Assembly (NCBI GenBank): GCA_031761405.1
Contig: JASEVX010000084.1
Span: forward strand, 376,001-440,000
Reading direction: 5' to 3'
From: Serripes groenlandicus
Lineage: Eukaryota; Mollusca; Bivalvia; Cardiida; Cardiidae
Length of the DNA: 64,000 nt
Shown: positions 12,661 to 23,372 of the stretch, in pieces
Position numbering within the stretch: the stretch's first letter is position 1
Layout: every line of letters starts with the position of its first letter
Translations under genes and position numbers: made by a program
The notes under the pieces: model-generated
What the model was told of the DNA's origin: nothing
Seen by the model: only the letters and a program-made list of their open reading frames with translations
Databases searched by the model: none

Positions 12661-13580
12661 ACTGTTAACGCCCGTCTAATAAGGATGCTTTTTATTTTCA
12701 AATAGAGAGTTTTCTCATCTCAAAAGCCTTGAGGCAAAATGACGCCATATTACATAAATATTGTTTTTCTTTCTTTGTTTAAGAGTTCTATGAACTTGTA
12801 CATACTTGGACGTTGTGCGTAATAGCGCGGTATGAGTTGTTTTCTTTATGTTTCATAGAACGGACAAACTAATACAACATGGAACCCATCCTCCAAATCA
12901 TTCAAATTGCATAAGGTACAAACACGTGGATTCCTTTCAAGACGACCAGTTTCAATTCTTAATTTATAGGATGTCAACCTAAGCTTAGATATAATGTTTC
13001 TATGCTTTGGAAAAGTTAAAATGTCCAAATAGCTAGACCATTCAAATATTATTTTTAACTGTCTAAAAAGTAAAGGTGATGAGTAATATTTGATATTTTC
13101 TTGATATGTACATATATACATATCCCTTAATCTTTGCCGTAGCAGAGGTACAAATACGTTAGTACTTACAGACTCTGGCTAAACCGATGTGCAGGATAAC
13201 GCAACTTTGGATGACCAGTTAACACTATTTACATCCATTTCTGCTAAAGATCTTTGATCCAATGTCAACGTTCTGAGAATATAATTATTTGACTTTTCCT
13301 GGTATAATTTTAGCCAGTACTTAACACTACGTACATATATCTAGATATTTGTAGAGGATATCGTCCAAGTTCAGCGTATTTCACCAGAGTCGAAGTGCTG
13401 GTTTTGGCATTTAGTATCCATTTACAAAACTTTTTGTGCACTAATTCTAGGTATTTTAGCAGAAAAATGTCCCCAAACCTCACAACTATAATTCAAAATA
13501 GACTGGACATGAGAATTAAATGAATAAAGTATGATATTGATAGGCACGTCCAATTGATTCGTGACATTAAATTTGGTTAT
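12660..13580 (-). pseudogene. LINE (CR1/jockey-like) 3' fragment, ORF2 C-terminal part, degraded
   Basis: On the minus strand, 13560-13430 encodes a late RT segment with the signature LNYSCEVWG. The reading continues with several stops to 13121-12846, which ends in a Cys/His cluster, CTLCN followed by FHVVLVCPFY. The same type of C-terminal cluster ends the intact LINE ORF at 56697-58268. Both have a tetranucleotide 3' tail, here (CTTT)n. It is therefore a 5'-truncated LINE insertion in the DIRS-like relic. The exact 5' border is uncertain because it merges with the direct repeat that begins near 13577. Confidence 0.7.
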
Positions 13581-13720
13581 ACACAAGTGGGAAGTCAATC
13601 TTCCAATAAAAGTCAGACCCTCTTCTCTGTTAACCAAAACACAGCTGGCACAGAATCACTGAAAGGATATAAATCATTTTGTTGCAACAAAAGATGTCAG
13701 AATTATTAGAAACTGTAAGA
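13577..13720. repeat. Direct repeat, left copy (about 140 bp)
   Basis: It matches 16207-16346 at roughly nine bases in ten, sharing GTCAATCTTCCAATAAA, CCCTCTTCTCTGTTAACC and TTTTGTTGCAACAAA. The pair brackets 2.5 kb holding the transposase-like and endonuclease-like relics. It may be a flanking duplication or an element end. A short open frame (13679-13921) begins inside it, but nothing supports it as a gene. Confidence 0.65.
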
Positions 13721-13721
13721 A

Positions 13722-14589
13722 ATGAATACACTGTTCCGATATATATAGCTGGTACTACAATGATGCATGACATGATTTTAACCTATAAGCTATTTGTTCC
13801 AAAGATCTCCACTGTTCTATCCTTTCAATGTAAATTGTCAGTAGATGTTTCAAAGTTACTTTCAATAGTTTACTCTGAAAGACCTGCTGATGAACAGAAA
13901 AAGACAAACATAGTCAACTAGAACTAAAACAAGCACACTTTATGAAAAAAGAAATAGCTTTCAGATCATTTCTGAGTCAATTTAACCCTTTAACAAGGTA
14001 TTCTATATAATGCAAGGGAAATAATCCATGCAGTCTTAGTTTGCAAACACTTCATTTCTCCCCTAGTATCCAAATGTGAATTACTTGGATTGTTTATTTA
14101 TGAAATATTATGCTTTAGCTTATAAAACCACATATTTACAGCCCCTAATTGGTCACCTTATCATTTTTTCTATCAGGAAAAGACACAGACCAGCCAAAAT
14201 GTTGACTTTTAATAGTGAATGAGCCAAGGATAGAGGTTTAAAAGGATTAATTAGTGATTCAAAAGAGAAAACATATCTGAAATATACAGAAAAAGTTTGG
14301 TAAGCTGTAATAATTTCAACAAGAAGAAAGCCACCCAATTAAAAAAAAGGTGGAAAAGCGTGGAACACAACAGCACATATGGCACCCTCGACGCCTGTTT
14401 TGACAGAATCTCATTTTACACCGTAAACTACCACCCGTCTTTATGGTGGTAATGGATGTTGTGACAGCCTCTGAGTTGTCTTTATTCTTCTTCTTCTTTT
14501 TCTTCCCTCCCTCTCTTCCATTTACCCTTCCACCAAAACACGTCGGAGAAATGCAAATATTTTGCCTCAAGTGAACGTTCACTCTTACA
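13722..14589. other. Non-coding stretch within the nested insertion
   Basis: No recognised coding sequence. Bases 14480-14520 are a pyrimidine-rich run (TTCTTCTTCTTTTTCTTCCC). The short minus-strand frame over it is low-complexity lysine and is probably not real. Confidence 0.4.
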
Positions 14590-15396
14590 CGACACTCTTG
14601 ATAGTGTGACAGATGCCGGTCATATAACCATCAATTATGTCAGAACCGATGCTAGCACACAGCTATCAAAGGCAATTAGAGATTTCAACACAGAAAATAA
14701 CACAATAATTTCTCATTATGAGTACTTCATACACAGAATGAGAACATTAGAGAAACCAGTCCGATATCTCCAACTGAAAAGCATGCCTAGCACATACGAC
14801 AAACGTATGTATCGACAGAAATTGGCACAGTGCGTGCGAGCCCGAATTAGGATGAAGCTTAGGAATTCCCAGGCATTGAAGAAAAGTGATCATGAATTTA
14901 CGCTCTCAGCGCTTCAGCAATACAAATTATAGCATGTTGCTTAGCGGGTGATCACCACAGTTGTCGCGAAAATTCCCTTGTCTGCAAATACCATGTTAGA
15001 ACGTACACAACACCCTCACTGCCATATGGAGTGCACTTAGAACTAAACAGGAATGAGCTGGACACAGTTCAAAACGAAATTAATAAGATATTTGATGAGG
15101 AAAGCCAGAAAAGTATGTTCAAACTGTTCAATACGAATATGGGTTCCTTAACACTGGGATCCAGTAAATATACCATAAAGGTAGCAGAAGCTGCTGGCAT
15201 GAAAGTGCAATTACAGTCTAAAGACCGACTAAGTAAGTATCATTCCAAAAGAAAGACAACAGCCGAATTTAAACATAAAAGATATTATTTGCGAAAACGG
15301 AAGTCCTACAGGTCCCTATTTACAAATTCTCATTACAGTGTGGACAAAGCAGGCTCATCCACAGCTCAAGAATACAACTATGGCCAGTCATCCTAA
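14590..15396 (+). pseudogene. Relic resembling the C-terminal part of a Mutator-type transposase
   Basis: Two reading blocks join by a single frameshift near 14930. Block one (14590-14932) has TDASTQLSKAIRDFN, YFIHRMRTLEK and LAQCVRARIR. Block two is open upstream of 15031 from about 14932, and reads GDHHSCRENSLVC then HLELNRNELDTV, ending at 15396. The spaced pattern GDHxxC followed by a Cys, after a helical His-containing segment, resembles the post-catalytic region of large Mutator-like transposases annotated in molluscs and fishes. That resemblance is from memory and modest. No DDE core is visible upstream, so at best this is a truncated remnant. It converges on the endonuclease-like relic 95 bp away. 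It could instead be an unrelated degraded host gene. Confidence 0.45.
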
Positions 15397-15490
15397 AACA
15401 AATTGGAAAATGAACTTTTAACAGCAATTCCATCAGCAGTAACCAGCATCAACAAACAACTTCAACGAATCAACCCAACATAACAATTAC

Positions 15491-15916
15491 TTACCGTTTC
15501 TCCGCAGAAAATACATCTTCTGAATCCTCTATGGACAGTAGACAGCATTTCCCATTAGCCTGACATACTTTTCTTGCATTGTTGAATTAGTTGCTTTCAT
15601 AGGATAGATGGTCAAGATAAATGCACAGTGTACCGTGGCCCAAATGAGAGACATGAATGCATGGGCTAAGTTTAATTGGAGTCTTCTCAATGAAATATGC
15701 TAGGCGATGAACAAGTAATATCAACCGTTTACCACATACAATGACCCGGTGAATACCATAGCCATATTTGTCAGTGGGACCAGTCCAAATTACACTTTCA
15801 CCGCAGGGCACAGATTTGTCAGACAAAGCATGTCGTAAAATGTCAACTCTTCCACGAGGAATTGTCGACCGAAAGAAGACACTGGCCATAAGGTATGTGG
15901 TAAAAGGCTGAATCAT
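15491..15916 (-). pseudogene. His-Me finger (I-PpoI/HNH-like) endonuclease relic
   Basis: An ATG at 15916 opens 109 codons to a TAA at 15587. The same frame continues past this one stop to a TAA at 15491, about 141 codons in total. Residues ~95-110 read HVSHLGHGTLC then LDHLSYESN, and after the stop FNNARKVCQANGKC. This is the layout of the zinc-binding loop in I-PpoI-type homing endonucleases: SHLCH, then a Cys, then HL, then an Asn, then a C-x5-C pair. The first zinc-loop cysteine is Gly here (SHLGH). The catalytic His of SH and the downstream Asn are still recognisable. Upstream WTGPTDKYGYG fits the usual beta-hairpin of this fold. With a stop and a lost ligand it is probably inactive. Such domains occur in mobile genes, so it may belong to the same insertion as the transposase-like relic; this is inferred. 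Confidence 0.65.
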
Positions 15917-16206
15917 CAGAAATTATACAAAAGGTCTTTAATTTGATACAAAGAACCTGTAATTCCACCCAAAACGTCATAACAAAAGACTGGTTTAAAT
16001 GCACGAGTTTCCATAGAAATCTGCACTTTGTGTGATGTTTGGATTATCTCCCTTGTTCATATACTTTTTTGTTATAACAAATGAGAGCGTTAGAGCAACG
16101 CAATCCACATTTTGTGGTCAGAAAAGACTGTAATTTCTTAAATTAGGGTGTTTTGGGCGCAAATTCAAGAAAATGTCAAACCACACATTTACCTATAAGG
16201 TGGTAA
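15917..16206. other. Non-coding stretch
   Basis: Nothing recognisable apart from AT-rich sequence between the endonuclease-like relic and the right direct repeat. Confidence 0.4.
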
Positions 16207-16346
16207 TACACAGTGGAAAGTCAATCTTCCAATAAACGTCCGACCCTCTTCTCTGTTAACCAAAAAACAGCTGCCACATAATCTCTGAAATGATATAAAC
16301 CATTTTGTTGCAACAAAGGATGTCAGAATTATTAGAAAATACCAGA
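16207..16346. repeat. Direct repeat, right copy
   Basis: Partner of 13577-13720, in the same orientation. Homology stops soon after ATGTCAGAATTATTAGAAA in both copies. Confidence 0.65.
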
Positions 16347-16859
16347 AAATCAATGTATCAATATGGATTTTGGAAATTTATAGCACTTACAAACGGCTTG
16401 CAAGGTCGCCAAAAATACAGAAAAATACCATTTTTACCCTTAAATCGAAAAAATCACAACAAAAGTTCGCAGGGGGCTAGCCTACACATGATCAGCTACT
16501 AAGGGACTAAAACCTGTATGAAATCTAAGGATGCTTAAGGAAATACCACGTTTCCTGCTCCTTTTTGCACACTTATCAACTGAAAAATGGTACCTTTGTT
16601 TACATGCAACAAAATGCTCCTAACTCACAAGGTATAGATTCGCATTTCTGGCAACACACAAGTAGACTCAAAGAGGAAAGGGTCAGATTACAACATTCAA
16701 ACTCATGCTTTACGTCTAATGTTTACATTTATAATCTTAAAAACAACCTTGAGCCCACAAAAGTACATAACACTCACAGTTCTATTTTAGAAACACGAAT
16801 ATTACGACTCCAAGTGTTATATGACCCTAAATATAATATACTATAGTGATAAGCTTACC
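16347..16859. other. Probably decayed DIRS-like sequence
   Basis: It lies just past the point where the minus-strand RT match fades, in the position of the lost RT palm. The open plus-strand frame at 16565-16846 has no recognisable features. No catalytic YxDD box was found on the minus strand; the expected place near 16840 reads VYYI followed by a stop. Confidence 0.4.
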
Positions 16860-17935
16860 CTCTCCCAGCCATTTATTGATAAGCGATCGAGTAAGTTTTG
16901 TAAAATGGTAACATGCACTAGAGATACCAGATGACACAACTAGCAACTTATGGTGACTTATATTACCATTTTGACCTCTCCAAGAAAATCCGAGAAATTC
17001 AGTGTGAGCACCATAAATACCTACAAAATGGTATGCACTTGTCAGATCGAATTTGATTTGGTAAAACCCCTTTTGCAGATAAAACAGTGCGACTTTGACG
17101 TTTTGTCAAATTTAACCGATTGTTTCTACAGGTGTTTATTGATCTCGCGAAGATCTAAAATCAAACGTTTTTTACCGGTACTCTGAACCGATACTGTCAA
17201 AGGATTCACAACATATGGCGGATCCTTACACAGTTCTATCAAAGACCTATCTAATAAATCTTGAACCTTTTGAAACCTTATCTGCATAACTCTTGTTGGC
17301 AGCGGTAAAAGTGGAAGCTTATAACCGTTTTCTATGACATCTAAAATAAACTTACAAGCACCTATAGAACGCCAGAAATCAATAATCTTTCTAAGCCGAT
17401 GTCGTACAATAATACTTTTTTGACCCTGCTCATGTTCATAAAATTCGTAAGTAAATCTCGTAAAATCAAAATACTCATCTTTGACAAGTTCTCCACTTGC
17501 TAACAGTAATCCTGGATTGTTCTCCTTGAGAGGATGAGGCTCCGAGGTAAGGGCAGTCTCTACGGAAATGGTTGAACTCTCCACAGGCAAAGCAATGACC
17601 TGGGGCTGTACCATAGTTGCCGACGTTACTTTTGCTGTAGGGTTTATTTCGGCCACGAAATAGTCTTCCCCGGTTGAAAAGCTGAGAATTCCCTGGTTGA
17701 GGTGTGGTCTGATCAACATGAGGAAAAGCAGAAGTAGGTGACGTGGACGTGCGAGTACTACCCGTACTGCGAAAAGACTTCGTTGGCTTAAGAGCTTGGT
17801 TCTCCGCCTTATAAATCTTGGACTCGTCCTCGCTATTACTCGCAATGGGTTCGACTCATATTGCTTAACGGTTTCCCAACCACCAGAAGACGAGTCAGCA
17901 ATACGAACAATCTGTTTTCCTTTCATGCAGCTTCT
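16860..17935 (-). pseudogene. DIRS-like gag zinc knuckle and N-terminal reverse transcriptase, frameshifted
   Basis: The minus-strand ORF from 17926 to 17126 starts with a gag-like motif (IADSSSGGW). After a frameshift near 17845 the adjacent frame gives a linker and then a CCHC knuckle, CFACGEFNHFRRDC (about 17594-17553). It shifts back for the RT entry: FWRSIGACKFILDVIENGY, LLDRSLIEL, then RLILDLREINKHL ending at 17126. Past that stop, diverged RT blocks are still readable down to about 16860: GIYGAHTEFLGFSWRG and a degraded HFTKLTRSL block. The knuckle would bind element RNA; the RT would copy it. At least two frameshifts and a stop make the copy inactive. Confidence 0.75.
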
Positions 17936-19369
17936 CTACCGCTCTTTGAGTGGTCGGAAGAATACTCTAGCTTGTTGTTTGCAATGGCCCACAACGCTTG
18001 CTTCAACATATCAGAAATTTCACAATTAAATTTGCAGATGCACCAATATTCATCTGTCAGTATCAATCTAACGCTATAGTTGTTTTGAATTTTGCAAATA
18101 ACTTATGTAAAATTATAATGTATCAAGAAATTCATTTTCATTTTGTCACTATCATGTTTAAAGAACTTATTTCAAAATAAGTTTAAATGCATTAAGAAAT
18201 CTTTCAAATGAAGTGTACTTCTTTATGAAATTACATGTACTGTATTTCAAATCAGTTGTACTTCAAACAGTTAAGACTTCGGTTAGCTTGTTCATAGCCT
18301 CAATCTCACCAGAGTTAACCGATTTGAATCTTAATTGAATTTGCAAGGTAGTTTGTCTTATTCACTAAAGGTTGTCAACTCCGTTTCAAAATAAAACTGC
18401 CATGTTTCAAGGTGTTAAAGGAGAAATGAAAATAAAATTAAAAAAATAAAAGAAATTCCCTATATAAAGAGGCTAGATTCGATCAAAGCAGACTATCCAG
18501 TCCATATTCCAGTAATCAAATCAAAACGGAAGATATATAATTATGGTCAAAGTTGGGTGATTTACCATGTCAAGCTTATCTTTCCAAACAATCACGATAA
18601 GGCGAACTAAGCTGTGACGTCATAACAGCCGATACGCATAGACAGATCGTAGAGATTACTCTGAAGATTTGATAGTTCGTGATGAATTTTGCCAGAATAT
18701 TGTTTCATGGTGCACATATTTAATCCTAGGACGACAGACAATACATGTACAACTAATAGACATTTCACAAAATAAAAAAAATAAAAACTTAGCTTATATA
18801 GTTTTGTTGTTATTTTAGGCTATTTACTCTTTTAAAACCAACTCTAGACTATGTGTATGTCAACTATTAACATATCTGCATCCATAGGATTTTATCCGAG
18901 TTATTATGATAATACAACTTCCTATTAAAAGTTTCTTATACTTATGAGTGAACAGTACATAATCGGATCAAATTATGTGGATACCAAGAGTGATCTGAAT
19001 CTATAATACATAGTTCAAAAGATATTTGAAAAGTAGAAAATACCTGGTTGGCCAAGTGATATCATAATCTTGATTGAAAGAGCAAATTCAAATTTCGCTT
19101 ACATTATTACTATTTAGAGCAAAGACGTATAAATACATGTATTAATGTATGTATATGTCTCTGTTCAGAGTGACAGTAGAGTCTTATTTAGAATCGTTGG
19201 ATTAAGATGGTCCCGGTGGTTTAAAATTATATTATCATTGTCAGTTGTGTTGTTAACTTTGTTTTAATTTAAACACATTAATCTGTGACTTTTTTTGTAA
19301 TAAATGATATATCAATAGTTTTGTATATCATCAAAGACATCTTCCTTTTTTACTCTTCCCACACACAAA
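17936..19369. other. Non-coding AT-rich stretch
   Basis: No gene is seen. Bases about 19010-19140 (GAAAAGTAGAAAATACCTGG and GAGCAAAGACGTATAAATA) match 25175-25300 and 54640-54767, where the same block immediately precedes a MITE-A. Here no MITE follows, so this may be an empty or independent copy. The short plus frames at 17796-18180 are not supported. Confidence 0.5.
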
Positions 19370-19395
19370 CCCCCCCCCCCCCCCCCCCCCCCCCC
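19370..19395. repeat. Poly(C) run of 26 bases
   Basis: This is an uninterrupted C homopolymer after CACACAAA. On the minus strand it is 26 G and could form a G-quadruplex. Its true length in the genome is uncertain because such runs are hard to sequence. Confidence 0.9.
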
Positions 19396-19570
19396 TCTTC
19401 TTATTACCAAGATTCTTAAAGCAGGAAAAGGTGAGATTTTTGGTATACATGAAGTTATGTAGCGCTATAATTCCGAAGCACCAAAAATAAATTGCAACAG
19501 GAAAAAAAGAACCTATGTTGCTAACGTGTGTGAGACATTTAACGATGTTTTATCGACGCTGTCAGTCTTG

Positions 19571-19705
19571 TTGATTGATTGTTTGGTGTTCAACGCCGCA
19601 TTCAACAGATTTTTTCAGTTAAACCACAGCGTTTCTTTGTAAGTTACCAGTACTACTGGTTCATTTATCCTGACATCGGCCAGTCAGTCATAATTCTAAC
19701 CACAC
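19571..19705 (-). repeat. SINE-A 3' fragment
   Basis: TTGATTGATTGTTTGGTGTT, AAGTTACCAGTACTACTGG and GGCCAGTCAGTCATA are the reverse complement of the body and tail of the SINE at 22158-22432. The tRNA-like head is absent. Confidence 0.75.
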
Positions 19706-19774
19706 AACTGAGCATAATAGACAAGCTATGTAAAATAATTAGAAATGCACAAAGCAAAATAAATAATGCACATA

Positions 19775-19890
19775 CCATATTAAAATATGTACTCATCATA
19801 ATAAAGAGTGTACACAACATAATAAAGTATGTACACGGCATAATAAAGCATGTACACAACATAATAAAGGGTGCACACAATATAATAATA
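19775..19890. repeat. Short tandem repeat, 24-bp unit, 4-5 copies
   Basis: Imperfect units of CATAATAAAG plus a TGTACACAA-like segment recur about every 24 bp. The open frame across it (19579-20037) is a product of this repeat and the SINE, not a gene. Confidence 0.7.
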
Positions 19891-20053
19891 ACAGTTGAGG
19901 CGTTCAATAAACAAATGCGTCTTGATTGGTCACTTCCCTTTATACTTATTGTTAATACATATATGCCTATAGTAAATATACAACTGATATTCGTAAACTC
20001 TACCGCAAACCGATACCAACCACTACATAAACCATGAAGCAAACTACTTGAGC

Positions 20054-20184
20054 TTGATTATTCGAGTATTGATGTTTTACAACGCTTTCTCCATCTTTGA
20101 TTTATGTCACGGCGTTTCCTTGGTAAGTTACTAGTACTACTGGTCGATATATCCTGACAGCAGTCAGTCAGTCGTTATGATGCC
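20054..20184 (-). repeat. SINE-A 3' fragment, second copy
   Basis: Same segment as 19571-19705: tail-side TTGATTATTCGAGTATTG, then CACGGCGTTTCCTTGGTAAG and CAGTCAGTCAGTCGTTATGA. It ends directly before the 43-bp array. Confidence 0.75.
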
Positions 20185-20239
20185 ACTTAAGTTACATATT
20201 TGTTCACAATCTTCGAAAGTCAGTTTTCTCTCGGTCATT

Positions 20240-21612
20240 CATATCTATTTTGTGAAGGTATTTTGTCTTTAATAACCTTTATTACATCTATTTTGTGATG
20301 GTATTTGTCTTTAATAACCTTTATTACATCTATTTTGTGATGGTATTTTGTCTTTAATAACCTTTATTACATCTATTTTGTGATGGTATTATGTCTTTAA
20401 TAACCTTTATTACATCTATTTTGTGATGGTATTGTGTCTTTAATAACCTTTATTACATCTATTTTATGATGGTATTTTGTCTTTAATAGCCTTTATTACA
20501 TCTATTTTGTGATGGTATTTTGTCTTTAATAACCTTTATTACATCTATTTTGTGATGGTATTGTGTCTTTAATAACCTTTATTACATCTATTTTATGATG
20601 GTATTTTGTCTTTAATAGCCTTTATTACATCTATTTTGTGATGGTATTTTGCCTTTAATAACATTTATTACATCTATTTTATGATGGTATTTTGTCTTTA
20701 ATAGCCTTTATTACATCTATTTTATGATGGTATTTTGTCTTTAATAACCTTTATTACATCTATTTTGTGATGGTATTGTGTCTTTGATAACCTTTATTAC
20801 ATCTATTTTATGATGGTATTTTGTCTTTAATAACCTTTATTACATCTATTTTATGATGGTATTTTGTCTTTAATAGCCTTTATTACATCTATTTTGTGAT
20901 GGTATTTTGCCTTTAATAACCTTTATTACATCTATTTTATGATGGTATTTTGTCTTTAATAGCCTTTATTACATCTATTTTATGATGGTATTTTGTCTTT
21001 AATAACCTTTATTACATCTATTTTGTGATGGTATTGTGTCTTTGATAACCTTTATTACATCTATTTTATGATGGTATTTTGTCTTTAATAACCTTTATAA
21101 CATCTATTTTATCATGGTAATGTGTCTTTAATAACCTTTATTACATCTATTTTGTGATGGTATTTTGCCTTTAATAACCTTATAACATCTATGTTGTGAT
21201 GGTATTTTGTCTTTAATAATCTTCATTACATGTATTTTGTGATGGTATTTTGTCTTTAATAACCTTTATTACATCTATTTTGTGATGGTATTTTGTCTTT
21301 AATAACCTTTACTACATCTATTTTGTGATCGTGTTGTGTCTTTAATAACCTTTATTACATCTATTTTGTGATGGTATTGTGTCTTTAATAGCCTTTATTA
21401 CATCTATTTTGTGATGGTATTGTGTCTTTAATAGCCTTTATTACATCTATTTTGTGATGGTATTTTGTCTTTAATAACCTTTATTACATCTATTTTGTGA
21501 TGGTATTGTGTATTTAATAACATTTATTACATCTATTTTATGATGGTATTTTGTCTTTAATAACCTTTATTACATCTATTTTGTGATGGTATTTTGTCTT
21601 TAATAATTTTTA
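20240..21612. repeat. 43-bp tandem array, about 32 units
   Basis: Units carry ATCTATTTTGTGATGGTATT and GTCTTTAATAACCTTTATTA. Variants TTATGATGG and AATAGCC alternate in an ordered way; the 20640-20810 and 20880-21050 blocks repeat the same variant order, so block amplification occurred. No coding potential. Confidence 0.95.
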
Positions 21613-21739
21613 TTCTCTGATTACAATGACAATAGTTATATATCCTTACAGTAAGTACATTCTTCGTGATCATTTGAGACAAAATATGATTTGATTAGCT
21701 CTCTCACATAAATGTTAGTTATTCTTCAACACATCTGTA

Positions 21740-22157
21740 AAGCCAAATAAAGACTAACGTGAGTGTTACACAGTTTAATGGAATTGAATATATAAGAGGC
21801 AAGACTGCTAATTGCATTAACATGAGTGTTACACAGTTTAATATGTCGCATACACAAATAATCTGCAACACTTTGAAAACACATAGGTGAACACATGGAA
21901 TACCTTTATAAAGTTCAATTATGGAAAAGCGTGGAAAACATTGTGGGAAAAGAATAATGTTCTATTTTTACTATAATGATGTGTGGTTTTCTTTCTAAAT
22001 TGACTGACACAATAAATGCTAAAACACTAACATTGTCTCCATGTCCCTTTCAAAACATATTTGTTTACATCTATATTTACAGAAATAAAAATGTTACGAT
22101 ATTTTTTTTTTAATACATTTTCAACGCAGATGAGATTAGATCTATCATAACAATTGT
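21740..22157. repeat. Dispersed module preceding a SINE-A copy
   Basis: GAGTGTTACACAGTTTAAT, CACTAACATTGTCTCCATG and the AT-rich lead into the SINE match 30045-30370 and 62045-62372 in the same order. The SINE plus its left flank was therefore copied as one block three times in the window. Confidence 0.75.
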
Positions 22158-22432
22158 AATCGTCTCGATGGTATAGTGGTAGAGCGTCCGCTTCGGTAAG
22201 GGAGGTCGCGGGTTCGAATCCCGGCCTGGCCATACAACACACTTAAAAAATGGTAGTAATGGCTGCCCTCCTTGGCGCTCAGGGTTGAGGGATTAGCATT
22301 ACGACTGACTGTATGACTGGTGTCAGGAAAAACGGACCAGTAGTACTGGTAACTGTTACCAAGGAAACGCCGTGATATAACTGAAAACAATCTTGAAAGC
22401 GGCGTAAAACACCAATCAATCAACAAACAATC
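22158..22432 (+). repeat. SINE-A, full-length tRNA-derived SINE
   Basis: The head has pol III promoter boxes: TATAGTGGTAGAGCG (box A-like) and GGTTCGAATCCC (box B). The body has GGTGTCAGGAAAAACGGACC and AGTAGTACTGGTAACTG. The tail is GGCGTAAAACACCAATCAAT followed by CAACAAACAA. The arrangement is tRNA head, conserved body, CAAT-type tail, a style common in bivalve and gastropod genomes. It is not a functional tRNA gene, because the head is fused to the body and lacks normal stems. Confidence 0.85.
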
Positions 22433-22589
22433 ATAACAAGTGTAACCCTTAACCCACTGAATTTTGCACCTTTGTCTTGATCTTGGATTTATTAAAATCG
22501 TTACAACACATCAGAAGCTTCGAAAAGCATTTGTAAGTAATCTGCAAAACGTGTGGTTCTATGTCAAGACTCCGCGGATCCATTTTGTT

Positions 22590-23039
22590 CGTTAAGCGAA
22601 GGGATGGTTGTACATTTCTGCGTGGTGAGACTCGTACAACGGTCAAGGAGTTAAGTTTCCATTCTTTTCATTGGCTGTTTTAAAAACAGGAAGATTAAAC
22701 AGACGAGTCACGTCAAACGAAAACCGACACCCGGGACGTTTGTAACATTAACTAACATTCTCCTAATTCTATCAATGGGCTAAAGAAGCCTATATGGAAA
22801 GATAGTATGTGCATTTGGTCAGTTTTATCGCAATATTCAAAACTCACCAGAAGCTTAAAAGGGAATTTATAAGTACGTTGCAACATGTATAGATTCAGAT
22901 CAGGCTGGTCTGAATTTGTTTTATCCACGAAGCAAAGTACCTTTCTGCGTGGTGAGACTCGTACAATGTTCAACGACTTTCCATTGATTGTTTTTTTTTA
23001 AAGCAGGAAGATTGAAAAGATGAATCGCGTCAAACGAAA
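22590..23039. other. Module with one 70-bp unit and unique flank
   Basis: Bases 22590-22655 hold a single unit of the repeat that is amplified about 17-fold at 50455-51640 (GCGTGGTGAGACTCGTACAA). Bases 22660-22980 match the 397-bp unit that is duplicated at 51641-52434. No gene is seen. Confidence 0.7.
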
Positions 23040-23372
23040 ACCGACCCGGGACTTTTGTGACCAGCTGTCATCCAGATTTACAGACCCCGGGACTTTTGTG
23101 ACCAGCCGTCATCCAGATTTACAGACCCCGGGACTTTTGTGACCAGCCGTCATCCAGATTTACAGACCCCGGGACTTTTGTGACCAGCCGTCATCATGAT
23201 TTACAGACCCCGGGACTTTTGTGACCAGCCGTCATCCAGATTTACAGACCCCGGGACTTTTGTGACCAGCCGTCATCCAGATTTACAGACCCCGGGACTT
23301 TTGTGACCAGCCGTCATCCAGATTTACAGACCGCGGGACTTTAGTGACCAGCCGTCATCCAGATTTACAGAA
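23040..23372. repeat. 41-bp tandem array, 8 units
   Basis: Units read CCCCGGGACTTTTGTGACCA then GCCGTCATCCAGATTTACAG and are nearly identical. A longer, more varied version is at 52430-52845 in copy 2. Confidence 0.95.

Larger units (their letters stand above)
10040..17935 (-). mobile_element. Decayed DIRS-like (tyrosine recombinase) retrotransposon with nested insertions
   Basis: Read on the minus strand, three blocks occur in the order expected for DIRS-type elements: a gag-like zinc knuckle and RT start (17935-16860), the RT C-terminal part with RNase H (12537-11424), and a tyrosine recombinase (11025-10057). The RT catalytic centre between the first two blocks is lost or ruined, and about 4.2 kb of other elements sits there. 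All three blocks carry stops or frameshifts, so the copy is dead. Terminal or split repeats were not identified; the outer limits are set by the coding matches only. A gypsy or BEL element would carry an integrase instead of the recombinase seen here. Confidence 0.8.

Noticed and set aside
15031..15396. Independent 121-codon gene starting at GTG
   Set aside because: The frame is open upstream with conserved-looking GDHHSC text and GTG is not a normal eukaryotic start; it is better read as the second half of the relic beginning at 14590.
22158..22233. tRNA gene
   Set aside because: It has pol III boxes, but the segment is the head of a repeated SINE with body and tail, and several copies share the same fusion. 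The SINE-B heads at 31562 and 63382 were rejected for the same reason.
22145..22426. 93-codon ORF with a GIRTRD-like peptide
   Set aside because: The peptide is the reverse translation of the tRNA-like box B of SINE-A, a common false annotation.
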